NCBI RefSeq assembly: GCF_000143535.2
Contig: NC_037312.1
Coordinates: 186,001-250,000 of the forward strand
DNA: 64,000 bases
Origin: Botrytis cinerea B05.10
Lineage: Eukaryota > Ascomycota > Leotiomycetes > Helotiales > Sclerotiniaceae
Direction: 5' to 3'
The translations under genes were made by a program, and so were the position numbers. Every line of letters starts with the position of its first letter. Positions within the stretch are counted from its first letter, which is position 1. The notes under the pieces are model-generated. The model was not told the origin of the DNA, did no database searches, and saw nothing but the letters and a program-made list of their open reading frames with translations. This document shows positions 1 to 11,102 of the stretch, one piece after another.

Positions 1-183
1 GGCAGCTGCTATCAATTGAGCTATGGAGGAAGAAGCATCAATGTCCTCGTCATTGACCATGCAGGCGCGGGATTCAACATTGGAGAACAAGCACTTAACA
101 CTTTGACCGGTGGACAAGCAGCTGCTCTCGGAAGAATTGATGCTTCTTACACCCAAGTCGACAAGAGTGCTTGTGGATTGTAA
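1..183 (+). CDS. Cerato-platanin family protein, C-terminal part (5' end outside window)
   Basis: The first 60 codons are open from the window edge and stop at TAA 181-183. The translation has the C-terminal half of a cerato-platanin: a GSCYQL segment with a conserved Cys, then [16 protein letters not shown], a helix with [14 protein letters not shown], and the terminal ...SACGL that carries the last disulfide Cys. Cerato-platanins are small secreted proteins with a double-psi beta-barrel fold. They bind chitin oligomers and act as elicitors or virulence aids in plant-associated fungi. The signal peptide and first two Cys lie upstream of the window. There is no intron in the visible part. Expansin-like barrel proteins are a remote alternative, but the ending is typical of cerato-platanin. 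Confidence 0.9.
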   Translation, partial: GSCYQLSYGGRSINVLVIDHAGAGFNIGEQALNTLTGGQAAALGRIDASYTQVDKSACGL

Positions 184-839
184 ATGGTTGGAGGAGTCCA
201 GAATGCAAGCACGGGGATAGGAAGTGGAAGAATGGGATAGGGGATGATGAAGACGGAGATGGAGATAGCATTGGCGATGGGAGTAATGGTGTTTATGACG
301 GACGATTAACGAGTATGAATATTTTAAAGCAAGATAATAATGATAATGCAAGTTTTGCTACCTAATCTTTGCCCCATCCGCGCATTTTGAATATGATGCA
401 ATCTTACTTCTATGAATATTTCTCTCATCTTTGGTACGAACGATGGAAGCTCGGAATGTTCGGAAAAACACAGCGTCTGTCTCATGGTACTCGTATGTTG
501 ATTATATATTACCCTTTTCTATTTTTTCACATATGTAGAATGGTGATAGTTCCAATAAATGCTCCAAGGATCGCCATTGACAGATCGGGTTTGTAACCTA
601 GATACGAGTATCTCCAACATGTACATGTAATATATCTAACAATGAAACGAAGTCTATAATAATTATTCTATAATCTAAATGATACATCTAATGGTATGAC
701 ATCTACGGTTCCAAATTCCAATCCGAAACGCCATACTATGCCCATATTCACATGCCAAATTTAGTCCCCCTTTAGTAAATCAAATCATACATCATCAAAT
801 CTCAACTCAACTCATTTCCTCATCACCCATGCAATCCCC
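184..839. other. Intergenic, convergent 3' flanks
   Basis: This AT-rich stretch lies between the convergent ends of the cerato-platanin gene and the 2EXR gene. Open frames here lack family features and good start contexts. I see nothing beyond presumed 3' UTRs. Confidence 0.6.
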
Positions 840-1628
840 TCAAAACACTCTTTTCACAACCGGAACCCTCCCGCCCCAAACCTCTCCATGAAATCCCAAG
901 AACCTCCTCAACTGTTCCTCGAAATTCCCCATATACTCCTCGTGAGCATAGCGACACCTGATTTCCTGCAATCCCTCTAATCTGAGTAACCCCCCGTAAT
1001 TCAATTCCTCCCAACACTCTGCTCCTCCCTGTCCCTCATACTCCTCCACCATTTCCTTACACCTCAGCCCTTCCTGATATTTAAGATGTACATACATCGT
1101 ATTATCCCAATCCAGGCCCCCCAACTCCACCACAGTGACTCGGCCCAAAATTCTCCTATCGACTGAGTTCAAGAATTCCATCCACTCGACGAATCTTTTT
1201 CGGCCTTTGAGATTCTCCCCGCATAGATCCCCGGCGAAGAAAGAAATGGTGTCCATGAGGGGATTTATACAGATAGGCTGTCTCATGCATTTACTGAGGA
1301 GAATCCCACAGTTTCCACCAGATTTCCCACGGGATCCGGGGAATTCCGAACGGTAGAGGAAGGTATAGTATAAGAGTGTCTCGGAACGTGATTCGGAACA
1401 GATGGACAGGGTGATGGGAGGTGGAGAGGAATGGGCTTGGAGGGGAGAGATGTTGTAGGAGAGGGAGACGGTTCGGGAGGAGGGGAAGAGGGAACGCCAG
1501 ATTTTGCGCTGAAGCTCGAGGGGGAGGAGAGGGAATTGATGGAATTGCCAGGTTGATGACGTTGAGGTTTTCGAAGACCCGGATGGGAATCGCGGCTTTG
1601 GTGTCATATTTGACGTCGTGATTGACAT
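840..1628 (-). CDS. 2EXR domain protein
   Basis: A single-exon frame of 262 residues. After a Ser/Thr-rich leader (1-28) it has the 2EXR/F-box-like signature: FHQFPLLPLELQRKIWRSLFP at about 29-49, then CSESRSETLLYY with a helix, and PICINPLMDTISF at about 117-129, equivalent to the family's 'vYvNpeiDtlyf' strand. 2EXR proteins are a large, fast-expanding fungal family of unknown biochemical function, thought to act in protein-protein contacts. A Met at codon 8 is an alternative start. The C-terminal half (WEELNYGGLLRLEGL and onward) is helical with no known motif. It is convergent with the cerato-platanin gene. Confidence 0.8.
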   Translation of the reverse strand: MSITTSNMTPKPRFPSGSSKTSTSSTWQFHQFPLLPLELQRKIWRSLFPSSRTVSLSYNISPLQAHSSPPPITLSICSESRSETLLYYTFLYRSEFPGSRGKSGGNCGILLSKCMRQPICINPLMDTISFFAGDLCGENLKGRKRFVEWMEFLNSVDRRILGRVTVVELGGLDWDNTMYVHLKYQEGLRCKEMVEEYEGQGGAECWEELNYGGLLRLEGLQEIRCRYAHEEYMGNFEEQLRRFLGFHGEVWGGRVPVVKRVF

Positions 1629-2100
1629 CGTGACTATTGTTCCCCTTTCCTTGTTGGATATAAATCGAAATACTTATGTTCCTGCTACTATCCAAACTCT
1701 ATTCTAGTAGATCGAAATAGAAACAAAAGAACGTTCGAGTGAGTTCAGTGAAAACAACAAAATTCCAAACATAAAAATACGCCCCTGAAAAAAAAAATCA
1801 CTATGAAAAAACCACAACACAAAAAATTTCCTCCGCAAAATTATCTTAAATCTCCTATTGGAACTCGAGTCATGGAGGGGTTTTCTGACGTCTTTGCGCA
1901 ATGATTAGAGTCGAGAAGCTAGAAAATTCTAGGTTTTCTAGTGTTTCCAGCCTTATATGATGAAACCGAAGTTTAAATTTTCTCCGGGGGCGACGAAAGT
2001 ATACTTTGTTGATGATAATCAATCGTGGACAGGGTAAATAATTCAAGAGAGAGTGAAGTGATATAAATGATTAAAGCAAAACGACATTATATATCTACAC

Positions 2101-2125
2101 AAGAGAGAGGCGGAGAAAGAGAGAG

Positions 2126-2170
<45 letters not shown>
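2101..2170. repeat. GA-rich microsatellite, pure (GA)21 core
   Basis: Positions 2129-2170 are an uninterrupted (GA)21 run. It is preceded from 2101 by an imperfect purine-only tract. It lies in intergenic DNA and is likely length-polymorphic. Confidence 0.95.
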
Positions 2171-2172
<2 letters not shown>

Positions 2173-2531
2173 CATGTGAAATACAAAGAATTGATGGAAT
2201 GATGTCTTCACCGCCATCGTACGTCTTCTACCTACAAGCATATGCCTACTCACCGCGTATTCCCACTTGAGAAATGAAGTTCGGAAGACGGATAATTATT
2301 TCGACGTGTAATCTTGAATCTTTCATCGGTGATGAGATGGAATAGGAATTCACAGGATTTCTTCTGGCGACAGCGAGGTGTTGATCCTACGTTGTGTCAA
2401 CGAGCATTGGATTCAGATGTTTCATCCCATTTTTTGGACCGACACTAGAAGACGCATTGTATGTACGAAACGTGCGGATCAGAGCCAATCACATGATGCG
2501 ATTGACTCGGACTGATTGACTCACTTCCAAT

Positions 2532-2567
2532 TTCAAGGATTTCAAGGATTTCAAGGATTTCAAAGAT
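2532..2567. repeat. 9-base tandem repeat, four copies
   Basis: The unit TTCAAGGAT occurs three times exactly, followed by one copy with a single change (TTCAAAGAT). It lies in intergenic DNA with no associated gene. Confidence 0.9.
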
Positions 2568-4453
2568 CTTGGCTCATCAATAACAAATCAGATCACTGGT
2601 GGATGTGCAGCACAGATGAAGATAACGAAAGTCATGTGAATGTCATTTATAGTCACGTGATTGAATAACCGGTGCAGGGCTGTAACACGTATTCGTCACC
2701 AAGATTCTTCTTATCAGTCCAGTAACCCATTCATTGTCAACCCATCTCGTCCATTCAACACTACGGCACAGCAACCGACAGAAGTGGGATTATTTCGACT
2801 TTTGCATGTTTCCAGGAGACGAAATGAATTGAGTGGGAAAGGGGATGGGAAACATTCGAAATGCCGACTCCTTGTCAATATGTCACCTTACATATATTGT
2901 CATGGAACCAAACGGGAATCCTTTCTTGATACGACCCACCACGGCAGGAAAATCGAATGAAAGAAACAAGGAACACCAGACTTAAACTCTCCTCGTTCGG
3001 TGTAGCCGCCCGAACCCTGAGTTTGCGGCACAGTCTGCTTTTTCTTTTTTGTTGGAGCCCTTCACCACATGTTCTTAACCTTAACGACAGGAACGAACTT
3101 TTAATATAAAATTATCTGGGAATGACGAATCCGACAGATCATTCGTTACCTGTGACCTGGAGCCAGAATTAAAGGAGTTTCAAAATGTTGGTTCCAGCTT
3201 ATCGGTTTGTCTAAATCTGGCTAGAATTGCGAATAAGATTGGAGCTCCTAGGATGGTGAATCTGAACAATGGGTTCATCAAGCCCTATGAGAATAGTTCT
3301 TCGTTATGCGATGGGACAGGCCATCAACGGATCGTGGATATTAAGCTATCAAAGGCTTCAGAGCTCAAAGCTCACGATGGTACCTAGAGATCCACCCAGT
3401 TGTCCGGAGTAGGTATCTTTCAAGGGCAGTGACTGGATACGTTGGACGGCAAGATAGTGATTACTATTCACGGATGGGTGCCCTCATTTAAATGTTCAGT
3501 CCCTTGTTCTCTATACATCGTTGAACTATTGGCTCTATTCAGCTGCATTCATGAGAAGATGGGTGTTTTGCCATGGCTCCGACTTTGATATAATTTTTCG
3601 AGCTTCTATCGTGGCTTCTCATTGGTTGATTTTGATCTTTCATGGCTCAACGTACAGGACCCAATCATTCATCTGATCTCCAAGAAAAGACTAGGTACGG
3701 AGAATTGCCTCGGTCTCGGAACATGACAAGTGGGTCTATTGTCGATTTCATCTGAAGCTATTCCCATTTCATGGGTACATGTTAAAATCTAAGTGGATTT
3801 TTACAAATGACAGCTCTCCACAAACTTTGTCCCCTTGATCTTTGTTATGTTATATCCAAGATACTTCAATAGCACGAGCCACACTACATACGCACCACAC
3901 CCAGTCATACTCAAATAACATTATCAAATCTTCCATCTGACCCGTTTTCAAAAGGTTCTAGAGGGAAAATAAGGCGATTTTTTTCTGACAGCCACAAGTA
4001 TCGTGCTCCAATGATTTATACGATCCATTTTAAGAGTAGATCCTCGCCAAATCTATCGACTCGTGGAGGTACAAGGTTAGGCAACTCTCCGATTGACCAG
4101 CAATGTCCATGTTTAACGGTGGCAACTCTCAACGAAAACGGTTGAATGAAACCAGGCTTCATCGATCATCTACCGTTGATACTGTTTTAAGGATGGAATA
4201 TTGAAATTGGCATCTACATGGAATTTACATTTTACTTCGGCGAACCCCAGAACTTATACTCCACCTGTTCTTGACTCTCTTTGATTGTACTCTTTGACTT
4301 TTGTATATCCATAAGTTTTTGTCGCTACACAATATTTCATCGTGCTTAGCTTAGCTTAAGCCTCGATTGGCAGTGACATATTCGATGTATTGGTGTTACG
4401 AAGTCAACGACGTGCAAAAACCTGGCCATTGGATTTGAGACTGCCCGGATGAT

Positions 4454-6167
4454 ATGAGCTGTACAAATCTCGTCGTGGAGGCATGGACATGTTGGGCCAT
4501 AGCCGTCGTCTTTATTGCTGTGAGAATTTCTGCACGGGTCTCGAATTTGGGATGGAGACAATTAAAATTGGATGATGGTTTAATGTTTGCCGCTTTGGTT
4601 TGTAGCACTTTGATGCAGTTTGTTTGGGATATAATTCTGATGTGCAGTGATAGTTCGCATATACAGCAGAAGCAACCTCATCATACTACCTCGTGGCTCG
4701 ATGGTTAGGTTATTCGAATGGTGGAATGACTGGGATAGAGCGTCAGACTCTTGATCCCAATTCTTTAGAATGGTTGTATCGAGTTAATGGGGCTAAAACC
4801 CATATTTGGAATTGGGTAACTTATATTTCGTTAATGTGGTTACTAAAAGCTTGCTGGATCACCTACTATGCTCGTTTAATGTAAGCTTGGCTCTTGATAT
4901 CTGTATTGTACTTCGACTAACATTGAATTATAGTTCAGCCGCTGAGAAAAGATCATTGAGACGTATCACTGTAGGATATGTGGTGTTGGGTGTCACATAT
5001 CTATCAGCTATTCTGGTAGTATTTTGTAAATGTATGCCATTGAAGAAGCAATGGCAAATTTATCCAGATCCAGGAAGTGAGTAACTGACGGCAAGCCTGT
5101 TTGGAGACCTCTCTAATGAAGAACCGCAGATTCCTGTTATTCTGGCAATTCTATCTTTCAAATGGCTTTTATTATGTCTCTTAATACAGTAACACATATG
5201 TATATCATGGCCATACCGCTTCCTGTACGTTTAAACAACAGACCTCACATCATTTCACTTAAATCACAACTGACACAATGTAGACTATTCTTAGCACAAA
5301 AGGAATGTTACCATATCAAAAGCTTTTCCTTCTCGTCCTTTACAGTGGGGGATTTCTCGTCACCGTCTTCGGAATATTACGTTGTGTTTCCATTTTGACC
5401 GTAAGTTCTGGCTCCGATGTAACTTTCCCATTTCTCATTTCCCCCACCGTTCTTCCCATCCCAATAAGCCTATCCAAAGACTAACCCACCTCAAGGCTCT
5501 AGGCACAGCCAGATCCAGCGGACAATGGTCCCTGCGCGAATCATTTCTCGCAGTCCTCGTAACCAATCTGCCAATTATCGCTCCAATCATCAAACGTTTT
5601 TCCCAACAAGTCCGTGATCAATCCACGAAACTATCATCGCACACTAGAAGCTCGCCTTTTCGTGATGAGGAACTCGAATTGGGCGAATTGAAATCGAATC
5701 ACGAAAGATCTCTATCGAGAGGGAGAAAACAATCTTTGATTCCCAGGATTAAAGAGATTGGACCTGGGGAGTGGGATGACGATGAGGCTATTATGGTTCC
5801 GAAAGCTACACTGCGGAGATCTAACATGGGGTCCAAAAGTCCGGCGCCGAGTGAGGATGAGAGGGGTAATTATTTCCAGTCTCATGCGCACACGTCCACT
5901 CCTAGTACTGGCAATGGGAGCTCGAAAGAAGAATTACAGATATTGGAATTACAACAGCGATTGGATTTAGTACCGAAGAAAGAAAAGAGTAACATGAGAA
6001 CGACGATTCAGGCGGGCTATGGAAATCATAATCGCTGGAATTGGAGTAAGGATGAGAGGAAAGATGGAGATGAGGAGGTGGAAGAGGGTCAGATTAGAGT
6101 GGTGCAGGAATTTAGATTTACGAATAGTGCGAGTGGGGTTTATGGGGGACCTGTTGCTGGGCGATAG
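4454..6167 (+). CDS. Fungal rhodopsin-like seven-helix membrane protein
   Basis: Six exons give 462 residues: 4454-4601, 4667-4880, 4934-5076, 5130-5224, 5284-5400, 5496-6167 (the first junction is the least certain). The sequence follows the fungal 'rhodopsin domain' family (PF20684 type) of orphan membrane proteins. TM1 is WTCWAIAVVFIAVRISARV, followed by the LKLDDGLM loop; then RVNGAKTHIWNWVTYIS, LLKACWITYYARL, VVLGVTYLSAILVVFCKCMPL and QWQIYPDPG, the Cys-containing loop. Further motifs are MAIPLP, KLFLLVLYSGGFLVTVFGILRCVSI and SLRESFLAVLVTNLPIIAPII, the final helix. The cytoplasmic tail of about 180 residues is charged and low in complexity. The retinal Lys of true opsins is not evident. 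The ligand is unknown; members are often guessed to be receptors. Confidence 0.82.
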
Positions 6168-7299
6168 GTTGGTGGTGGATGATTGGGGATTGCTGTCGTG
6201 TATGTGTGAAGAGAAATATCTGGAGAAAGAGGTAACTCTAAAGGAGCAAAGAGAGGATAGGAGAAGCGAAAATGGGGAAGTGGGAGGGGGCGGAGAAAGA
6301 CGGAATTATATGATACCCAATGTTAGCATTTTTCAATTCAATCTCGCACTTAAAAAGGCCGGCTCAAGTGAATTTGGATTGACGTTAAACATTTTGAAGA
6401 TGATTGCGCGACGTTGTATATGATGCGGGCGTTCTAGACAAGATGGAACGAGTTACATAGCCTATTCAAGTGAAAGGAGAACGTTTGTCAATTTCGAGAG
6501 ATTTCATAGAGTGTATTTGTTCTGGAGGCTTGGCACGAGGATAAAAAGCTTTGTTTGGGTGAAGAGAAATAAAGTGTATCTGATTGATTGAAAGAGAAGT
6601 TTGTTTATTATCTGGGGCACGAAGACATTGATATGTCTTGTGGTTCGAGTTAATTGGAAAGACGTAGGCTGATTTTATTCTGCGAGGAGGTCGAAAGATT
6701 TTCTGGATGGAAAATCTTGGGAGGTCTCGATTTTTCTTTTTGTGATATGCTCGAGAAAGCACTTTTTGAAACTTTCGAAGATATCTCAGCTAAATGATTC
6801 CAGACAGGATGTTCTAAACATGTCGTTTCTTCTGCTGCTGGTACTATGTTGAGTAAGGTTGACCGGGTATATTCTAGCATCTTGTCGTGATGAAGAAGTG
6901 TGAGGTTCTGATGCCTTGAAGTTCTAGGCTTGGAAAAGTATCTTTTCTATGGCTAAAGAGAATGGCTTGTAGTCTTTTATGTTTCTCTTAGAGATTCTGG
7001 AGTTCAGTTGAGGCTTTGATGTCAAGTACGTATTTCCTCGAAGCTCTTCATTGATCTCTCTTCCAACTTCATTTCAGTCACCTTTATCTAGAAACACATC
7101 TTTCTTCCATCTTCGAGATTGACCACATAACTCTCGCTCTTTCAAATCCTCGAAGTCTTTGGTAGACCTCGGGCATATTAGCAAAGAATACTTCAGGTTA
7201 TCTCATACCAAACCCCATAACACCCCATCGCCGAAATCCCCTTTTCGACTCGGCCCCAAGAGATATTACATCAAACCACAATCACCTTTTACAAGAAAT
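6168..7299. other. Intergenic, no gene seen
   Basis: This holds the 3' flank of the rhodopsin-like gene and the 5' flank of the next gene. Short frames on both strands (for example 6466-6762 and 6650-6880 on -) overlap each other and show no domain. A pyrimidine-rich tract at roughly 7040-7150 is typical of fungal promoters. Confidence 0.55.
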
Positions 7300-7803
7300 A
7301 TGTGCCGCAATACAACTCCACGTTACTGGTGCTGTCATTTTTCCTACCGAAACGACGCTATCACTCCTGATACCCCAACGCCGGCTCCAGATTGCAATGG
7401 AAAGGGTTCATCCTGTCCCTCATACCGCGAATGCAGGCGCAAATTCTTCCAGCAAAAACAAGTGTGTGCATATTGCGCTATGAAGTTGAACCAATCTCCT
7501 CCAGTAAAGGAAGAAATCAAGAAATGGAGCAAAGAAATCTTCTACCATAAAGTTACCAGTGAACTTGTGGACTTCTTGAATGATAAAAGAAGGGATAGGG
7601 GGGAGCAAATATTGACCGATGGTGAGAAACTTCAGGTCTGGGATAGGGTAGAGGGGCATTTTGATGCTGCGATTGGGGAGCCCAATTATGCCGAGCTGTT
7701 TGCTTTCCAGTTTGAATATTTTAGAGATGATAGACTTGTTCGGGATGTTAAGGGGAGAGTTTTATTGGAGAGAGAAAACGAAAGAGCTGGGAAAGACTGT
7801 TAG
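7300..7803 (+). CDS. Cys-containing hypothetical protein
   Basis: An uninterrupted frame of 167 residues from the ATG at 7300. The frame is open further upstream but has no other ATG. The N-terminal third is Cys-rich (MCRNTTPRYWCC, then DCNGKGSSCPSYREC and QVCAYCAM), suggesting a small metal-binding or disulfide module. No classical zinc-finger spacing fits. The rest is charged and helical (KEEIKKWSKEIFYHKVTSELVDFL). There is no signal peptide and no membrane segment. I do not recognise the family. Coding potential looks genuine from the biased charged composition and length. Confidence 0.55.
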   Translation: MCRNTTPRYWCCHFSYRNDAITPDTPTPAPDCNGKGSSCPSYRECRRKFFQQKQVCAYCAMKLNQSPPVKEEIKKWSKEIFYHKVTSELVDFLNDKRRDRGEQILTDGEKLQVWDRVEGHFDAAIGEPNYAELFAFQFEYFRDDRLVRDVKGRVLLERENERAGKDC

Positions 7804-8846
7804 TTGATAAACATCTTGCTCCGAATCAGTTCCGAGTAATTGCTTATGCTGAAGTTGAGATTCAGCCTCTGTCTTCTGAACTTATCTCGCGCGCTAAATT
7901 GTCTTTATAGATAGTTTTAGGCCTGTTTAGTATCATTTTTCATGCTTTTAATTTGATTTTACATTGGCGTGCAGTTTATTCCATATTTCCTAAAATCATT
8001 AGGCCAATATAGCTATATTCATTCGGGTCAATCTGTTTCTGTACCATGCTTCGAACTTCAAAATGAGCGAAAATCATACTTCAGTGTGTCGGAACGAAGC
8101 GTGCGAGATTATAAGATGTCCTGTTTGCTTCAAATCCATCCATAAATGTATTTCCCGTTTCCTTACCTCCCCGAAACAGAACATAAATCCATCAGCAACA
8201 AGCCACGAGCGGCTACATATCTTTCCCGCACACCATCCGGCTTGGGTGGCTTGGCTGGCTGCTTGTGCCGCATTTCAGGCAGACGAACAATTTTCCGAAT
8301 TTCAACTCTTCGATTTCGAGTTCTTCATGTTGTATTTTTGGTCTTGTCCAGGTGATTATGCGAGTAGCATTGCGATCGAATTTGTTTGATTCGATGGTGT
8401 GAAATCTTCAATTCTACAATTTGTTGTCGTTTTGTTTTGTAGTCAGCCTGTCAGCCCAAGTTGCATAGCCGACCTACCTCGAGGCCTGTGGCCGGTCTCT
8501 CAATCGTAACAATGAACGCAATTCATTCGAACATGTACCCATGTATTTCATGTTTGATCATGCGCTGCGCACAACTGTCGAGGCTTTTGTTTGATAACCC
8601 ATGATAATGCGCCTGAAGTGGCATTTCAGGAAATCTCAAGGTTACACTCAGCCGTGTCTATAGAGCTGTGCAACGAAATTCAAGTATAGGTTGGTGAGTG
8701 CTTGTTGAGATCAATTATCTTTATAACTTCAGATGTTACCCATATAGCAAGAATCACAATCACAATCAAAATCAAAGTCTTCAGAACAATCATCTTTCGT
8801 CGATTTCAGATCAAGTCAAATTCACTGAAAGATTCTCCTCAACAGA
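7804..8846. other. Intergenic with one weak frame
   Basis: A 108-codon frame at 8063-8389 (+) begins MSENHTSVCRNEACEIIRCPVC, with four Cys in its first 25 residues. It then becomes low-information sequence. I cannot tell whether it is a gene. Nothing else is evident. Confidence 0.45.
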
Positions 8847-10157
8847 ATGTCAGCAACATTAGAATCCGACTCCGACACTCTCCCGTCTAACTTCACTGTT
8901 GAAGATAACTGCAATAATGTGTTTCCACCATCACCCCCCAAAGATTTTGGTACAGGTGGATGCGCACCAAGTACTGGAATTCGACCTTCTACCCCAACAC
9001 CTAGTTCAAAAAATAATTCCATGCCAACGCCTGTTCATACTCCCGATTCAGAACGCCTGCTTTCTCCTTGGGACAATGTCTCTTCATCTTCCCCATCAAA
9101 GCGTGGCACGATCCCAGACACTCGCATTCTCCACCGCGATCGCTACGATCTAAATTACACTCGGACTTCTGCCCGTCTCCATTACATTTTAAATCTCGAA
9201 TCCGAGAACTTACGTGTACATTATCAGAATCTTCAATTCTACCGAAAATGGACTTCTCATTTGATTTCGCACCTCCCTGGTATCACTGTAACGATCAATC
9301 TTGAATCCACTCCTCCGGAGAATCACATCACTACATCCCCTCCTTCCCACACTCACTCCGTCATTAGAAATGATGACCCTTATAATTTCCTTCCTCGAGC
9401 CGACTACCTCAATGAAATCACAATTCTCACTCGCCAAAAAAATCTCCTCCAAAAAAACGAGCTTGTCACAGCCAAATCCGAGCTCCACGCTCTAACCAAG
9501 CATCTACTCTCCCTACCTCTCCCCCAAACCTATCAAAACAAGCATAACGAAGCCGACACCCTCCTCTACCGCGTGCAGACTGCAGCATCTCATTCTCTTT
9601 ATGACCGCAGCACAGGTTTTCAATGTTCAGGCTGGACAGACAGTCTCTACAATTCCGGCGTAGCAGACAAAAGAGAAAGAGACGGTCGAGCATTCCAATC
9701 CCATTGCAATTACACCTCCAATCCCAGTCCTTATATGTCCGTGTCCACATCTGTTGCACGACTTATGAAATTCATCGAGTTCAGGGTGGACAAGGAAGCT
9801 GAGAGTCGTGTATTTGTCATCTCGCTGAATCGACTTAAAAAACTGGGTATCAAAGCACAAAGTACGGAGAAATATCTTAAAAGATTTGTGAATTCGTTAG
9901 GAGTCCAGAAGTATGAAAAATATTGGGGAAGGGGAGATATAGGTGAGAATGAGGTGAGCTATGTCACAGAAACCCATTGGTTGATAGAGGGATGGATACC
10001 GGATCAGGCGATTGTCAGTGAGATGGATTGTGGAGATTTTTGGAAGATAGCGGAGAGAGAAGGGATCAATAGGGTGGCTGCCTTGAAATATCTTATGGAC
10101 AAGGAAATAGAAGCACGGAAAATTGACTTGGAAAAGTGGCCTAAGAGAGATATGTGA
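8847..10157 (+). CDS. Hypothetical protein, helical, unknown family
   Basis: A single open frame of 436 residues from an ATG at 8847. The first 100 residues are Ser/Thr/Pro-rich and likely disordered. A conserved-looking helical block follows (RLHYILNLESENLRVHYQNLQFYRKW, about 112-137) and a central coiled stretch (LTRQKNLLQKNELVTAKSELHALTKHLLSLPL, about 190-225). The C-terminal block (about 325-435, from RVFVISLNRLKKLGIK to EIEARKIDLEKW) has regular amphipathic spacing. There is no signal peptide, membrane span or catalytic motif. The stop follows an ATGTGAGTAG string that also reads as a 5' splice site; splicing to about 10225 would extend the C-terminus by roughly 75 residues in a frame open to 10453. 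I do not recognise the family. Confidence 0.6.
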   Translation: MSATLESDSDTLPSNFTVEDNCNNVFPPSPPKDFGTGGCAPSTGIRPSTPTPSSKNNSMPTPVHTPDSERLLSPWDNVSSSSPSKRGTIPDTRILHRDRYDLNYTRTSARLHYILNLESENLRVHYQNLQFYRKWTSHLISHLPGITVTINLESTPPENHITTSPPSHTHSVIRNDDPYNFLPRADYLNEITILTRQKNLLQKNELVTAKSELHALTKHLLSLPLPQTYQNKHNEADTLLYRVQTAASHSLYDRSTGFQCSGWTDSLYNSGVADKRERDGRAFQSHCNYTSNPSPYMSVSTSVARLMKFIEFRVDKEAESRVFVISLNRLKKLGIKAQSTEKYLKRFVNSLGVQKYEKYWGRGDIGENEVSYVTETHWLIEGWIPDQAIVSEMDCGDFWKIAEREGINRVAALKYLMDKEIEARKIDLEKWPKRDM

Positions 10158-11102
10158 GTAGGGAGAGGAGATGGGAGCGAGAAAGAGAAAGAAATCATAC
10201 CACCAAAAATTCGAACGAGAACAGTACACAGGAAACTGGAAGCTCGGGAGAAGATGTTTGCAAAAGAGCACACAGATTGCAATATCGAAGTTATGACCTA
10301 GTCAAAAGGAGGAACGAGGAATCGAGAACCGAGAGAAGCATCGTTATAAATATGACGATTCAGTCAGGCTTGGACATGGACCACTCGTTATCGTATTTTG
10401 GAAGACGTGGAGATTTTTTTTTAAGTTGGATACACGAATATAGATTTAGATAGGGCGTTGGAGTTTCGGTTAATAGAAATTGAACAAATATGACATTTTG
10501 AAGCTACCCTACCTTTGACCAGCTCTGTAGTAGTTTCTCTTTCGATTTTGGTTGTCAGTAAATGTCCCTACAGAGAGTCCATCTTGCAGTTCCCTCTATG
10601 CCTGAAAAAAAAAGTGAAGAAATGCTGACGTTATCACTCGATATTGTATAGCCCCATTAGAAACTATCCAACATCTATATCATTATGTTAAGATTTTTAT
10701 CAACTAGACTAGTTCCTTTTCTTTCCCATGGTTTTAAGATTAATGGATAAAATCATATACTCCTCAACTTCAACTTTATTGCCATAGTCTGCATCATGAA
10801 CAATCACAACGCCCAAGAAACCCCGAACGAAACAGTGAAATTAATGAGCGTGAATATAGTATGAGAAAAGAAGTTGGTCACTTGACCGAAAAGTTAAGGG
10901 AGATGTTGAAAATCAGATCCGATAATGATGAGTAGATCTTTAAGCTGAAAATCATTCATTCATTTGTTTATCCTGTCTATCTTGTGATTCATGTGTACCT
11001 CTCTAACCTATACCCATCATTTAACAACCAGCGCCAGAATCCCATAAAACACCCCTTTAACATCAGAAAGCCCTGCATCAATCCGCTCATTTGTCTACCC
11101 CT
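10158..11102. other. Intergenic, possible extra 3' exon at left edge
   Basis: Positions 10158-10453 hold a frame that could be an alternative last exon of the preceding gene. From 10454 to 11102 I see AT-rich DNA, including an A-run at about 10605-10613, and no gene. Confidence 0.45.

Larger units (their letters stand above)
1629..4453. other. Long intergenic region with simple repeats
   Basis: About 2.8 kb between divergent genes (2EXR on - and rhodopsin-like on +). It contains a GA microsatellite and a 9-base tandem repeat (listed separately). The longest frames (for example 2661-2960, 99 codons) show no domain, signal or splicing partner. I see no tRNA and no transposon ends. Confidence 0.6.

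Noticed and set aside
8063..8389. 108-codon frame with four N-terminal Cys
   Set aside because: The Cys spacing fits no finger type, the remainder is uninformative, and no orthologous feature is recognisable; kept only as a note.
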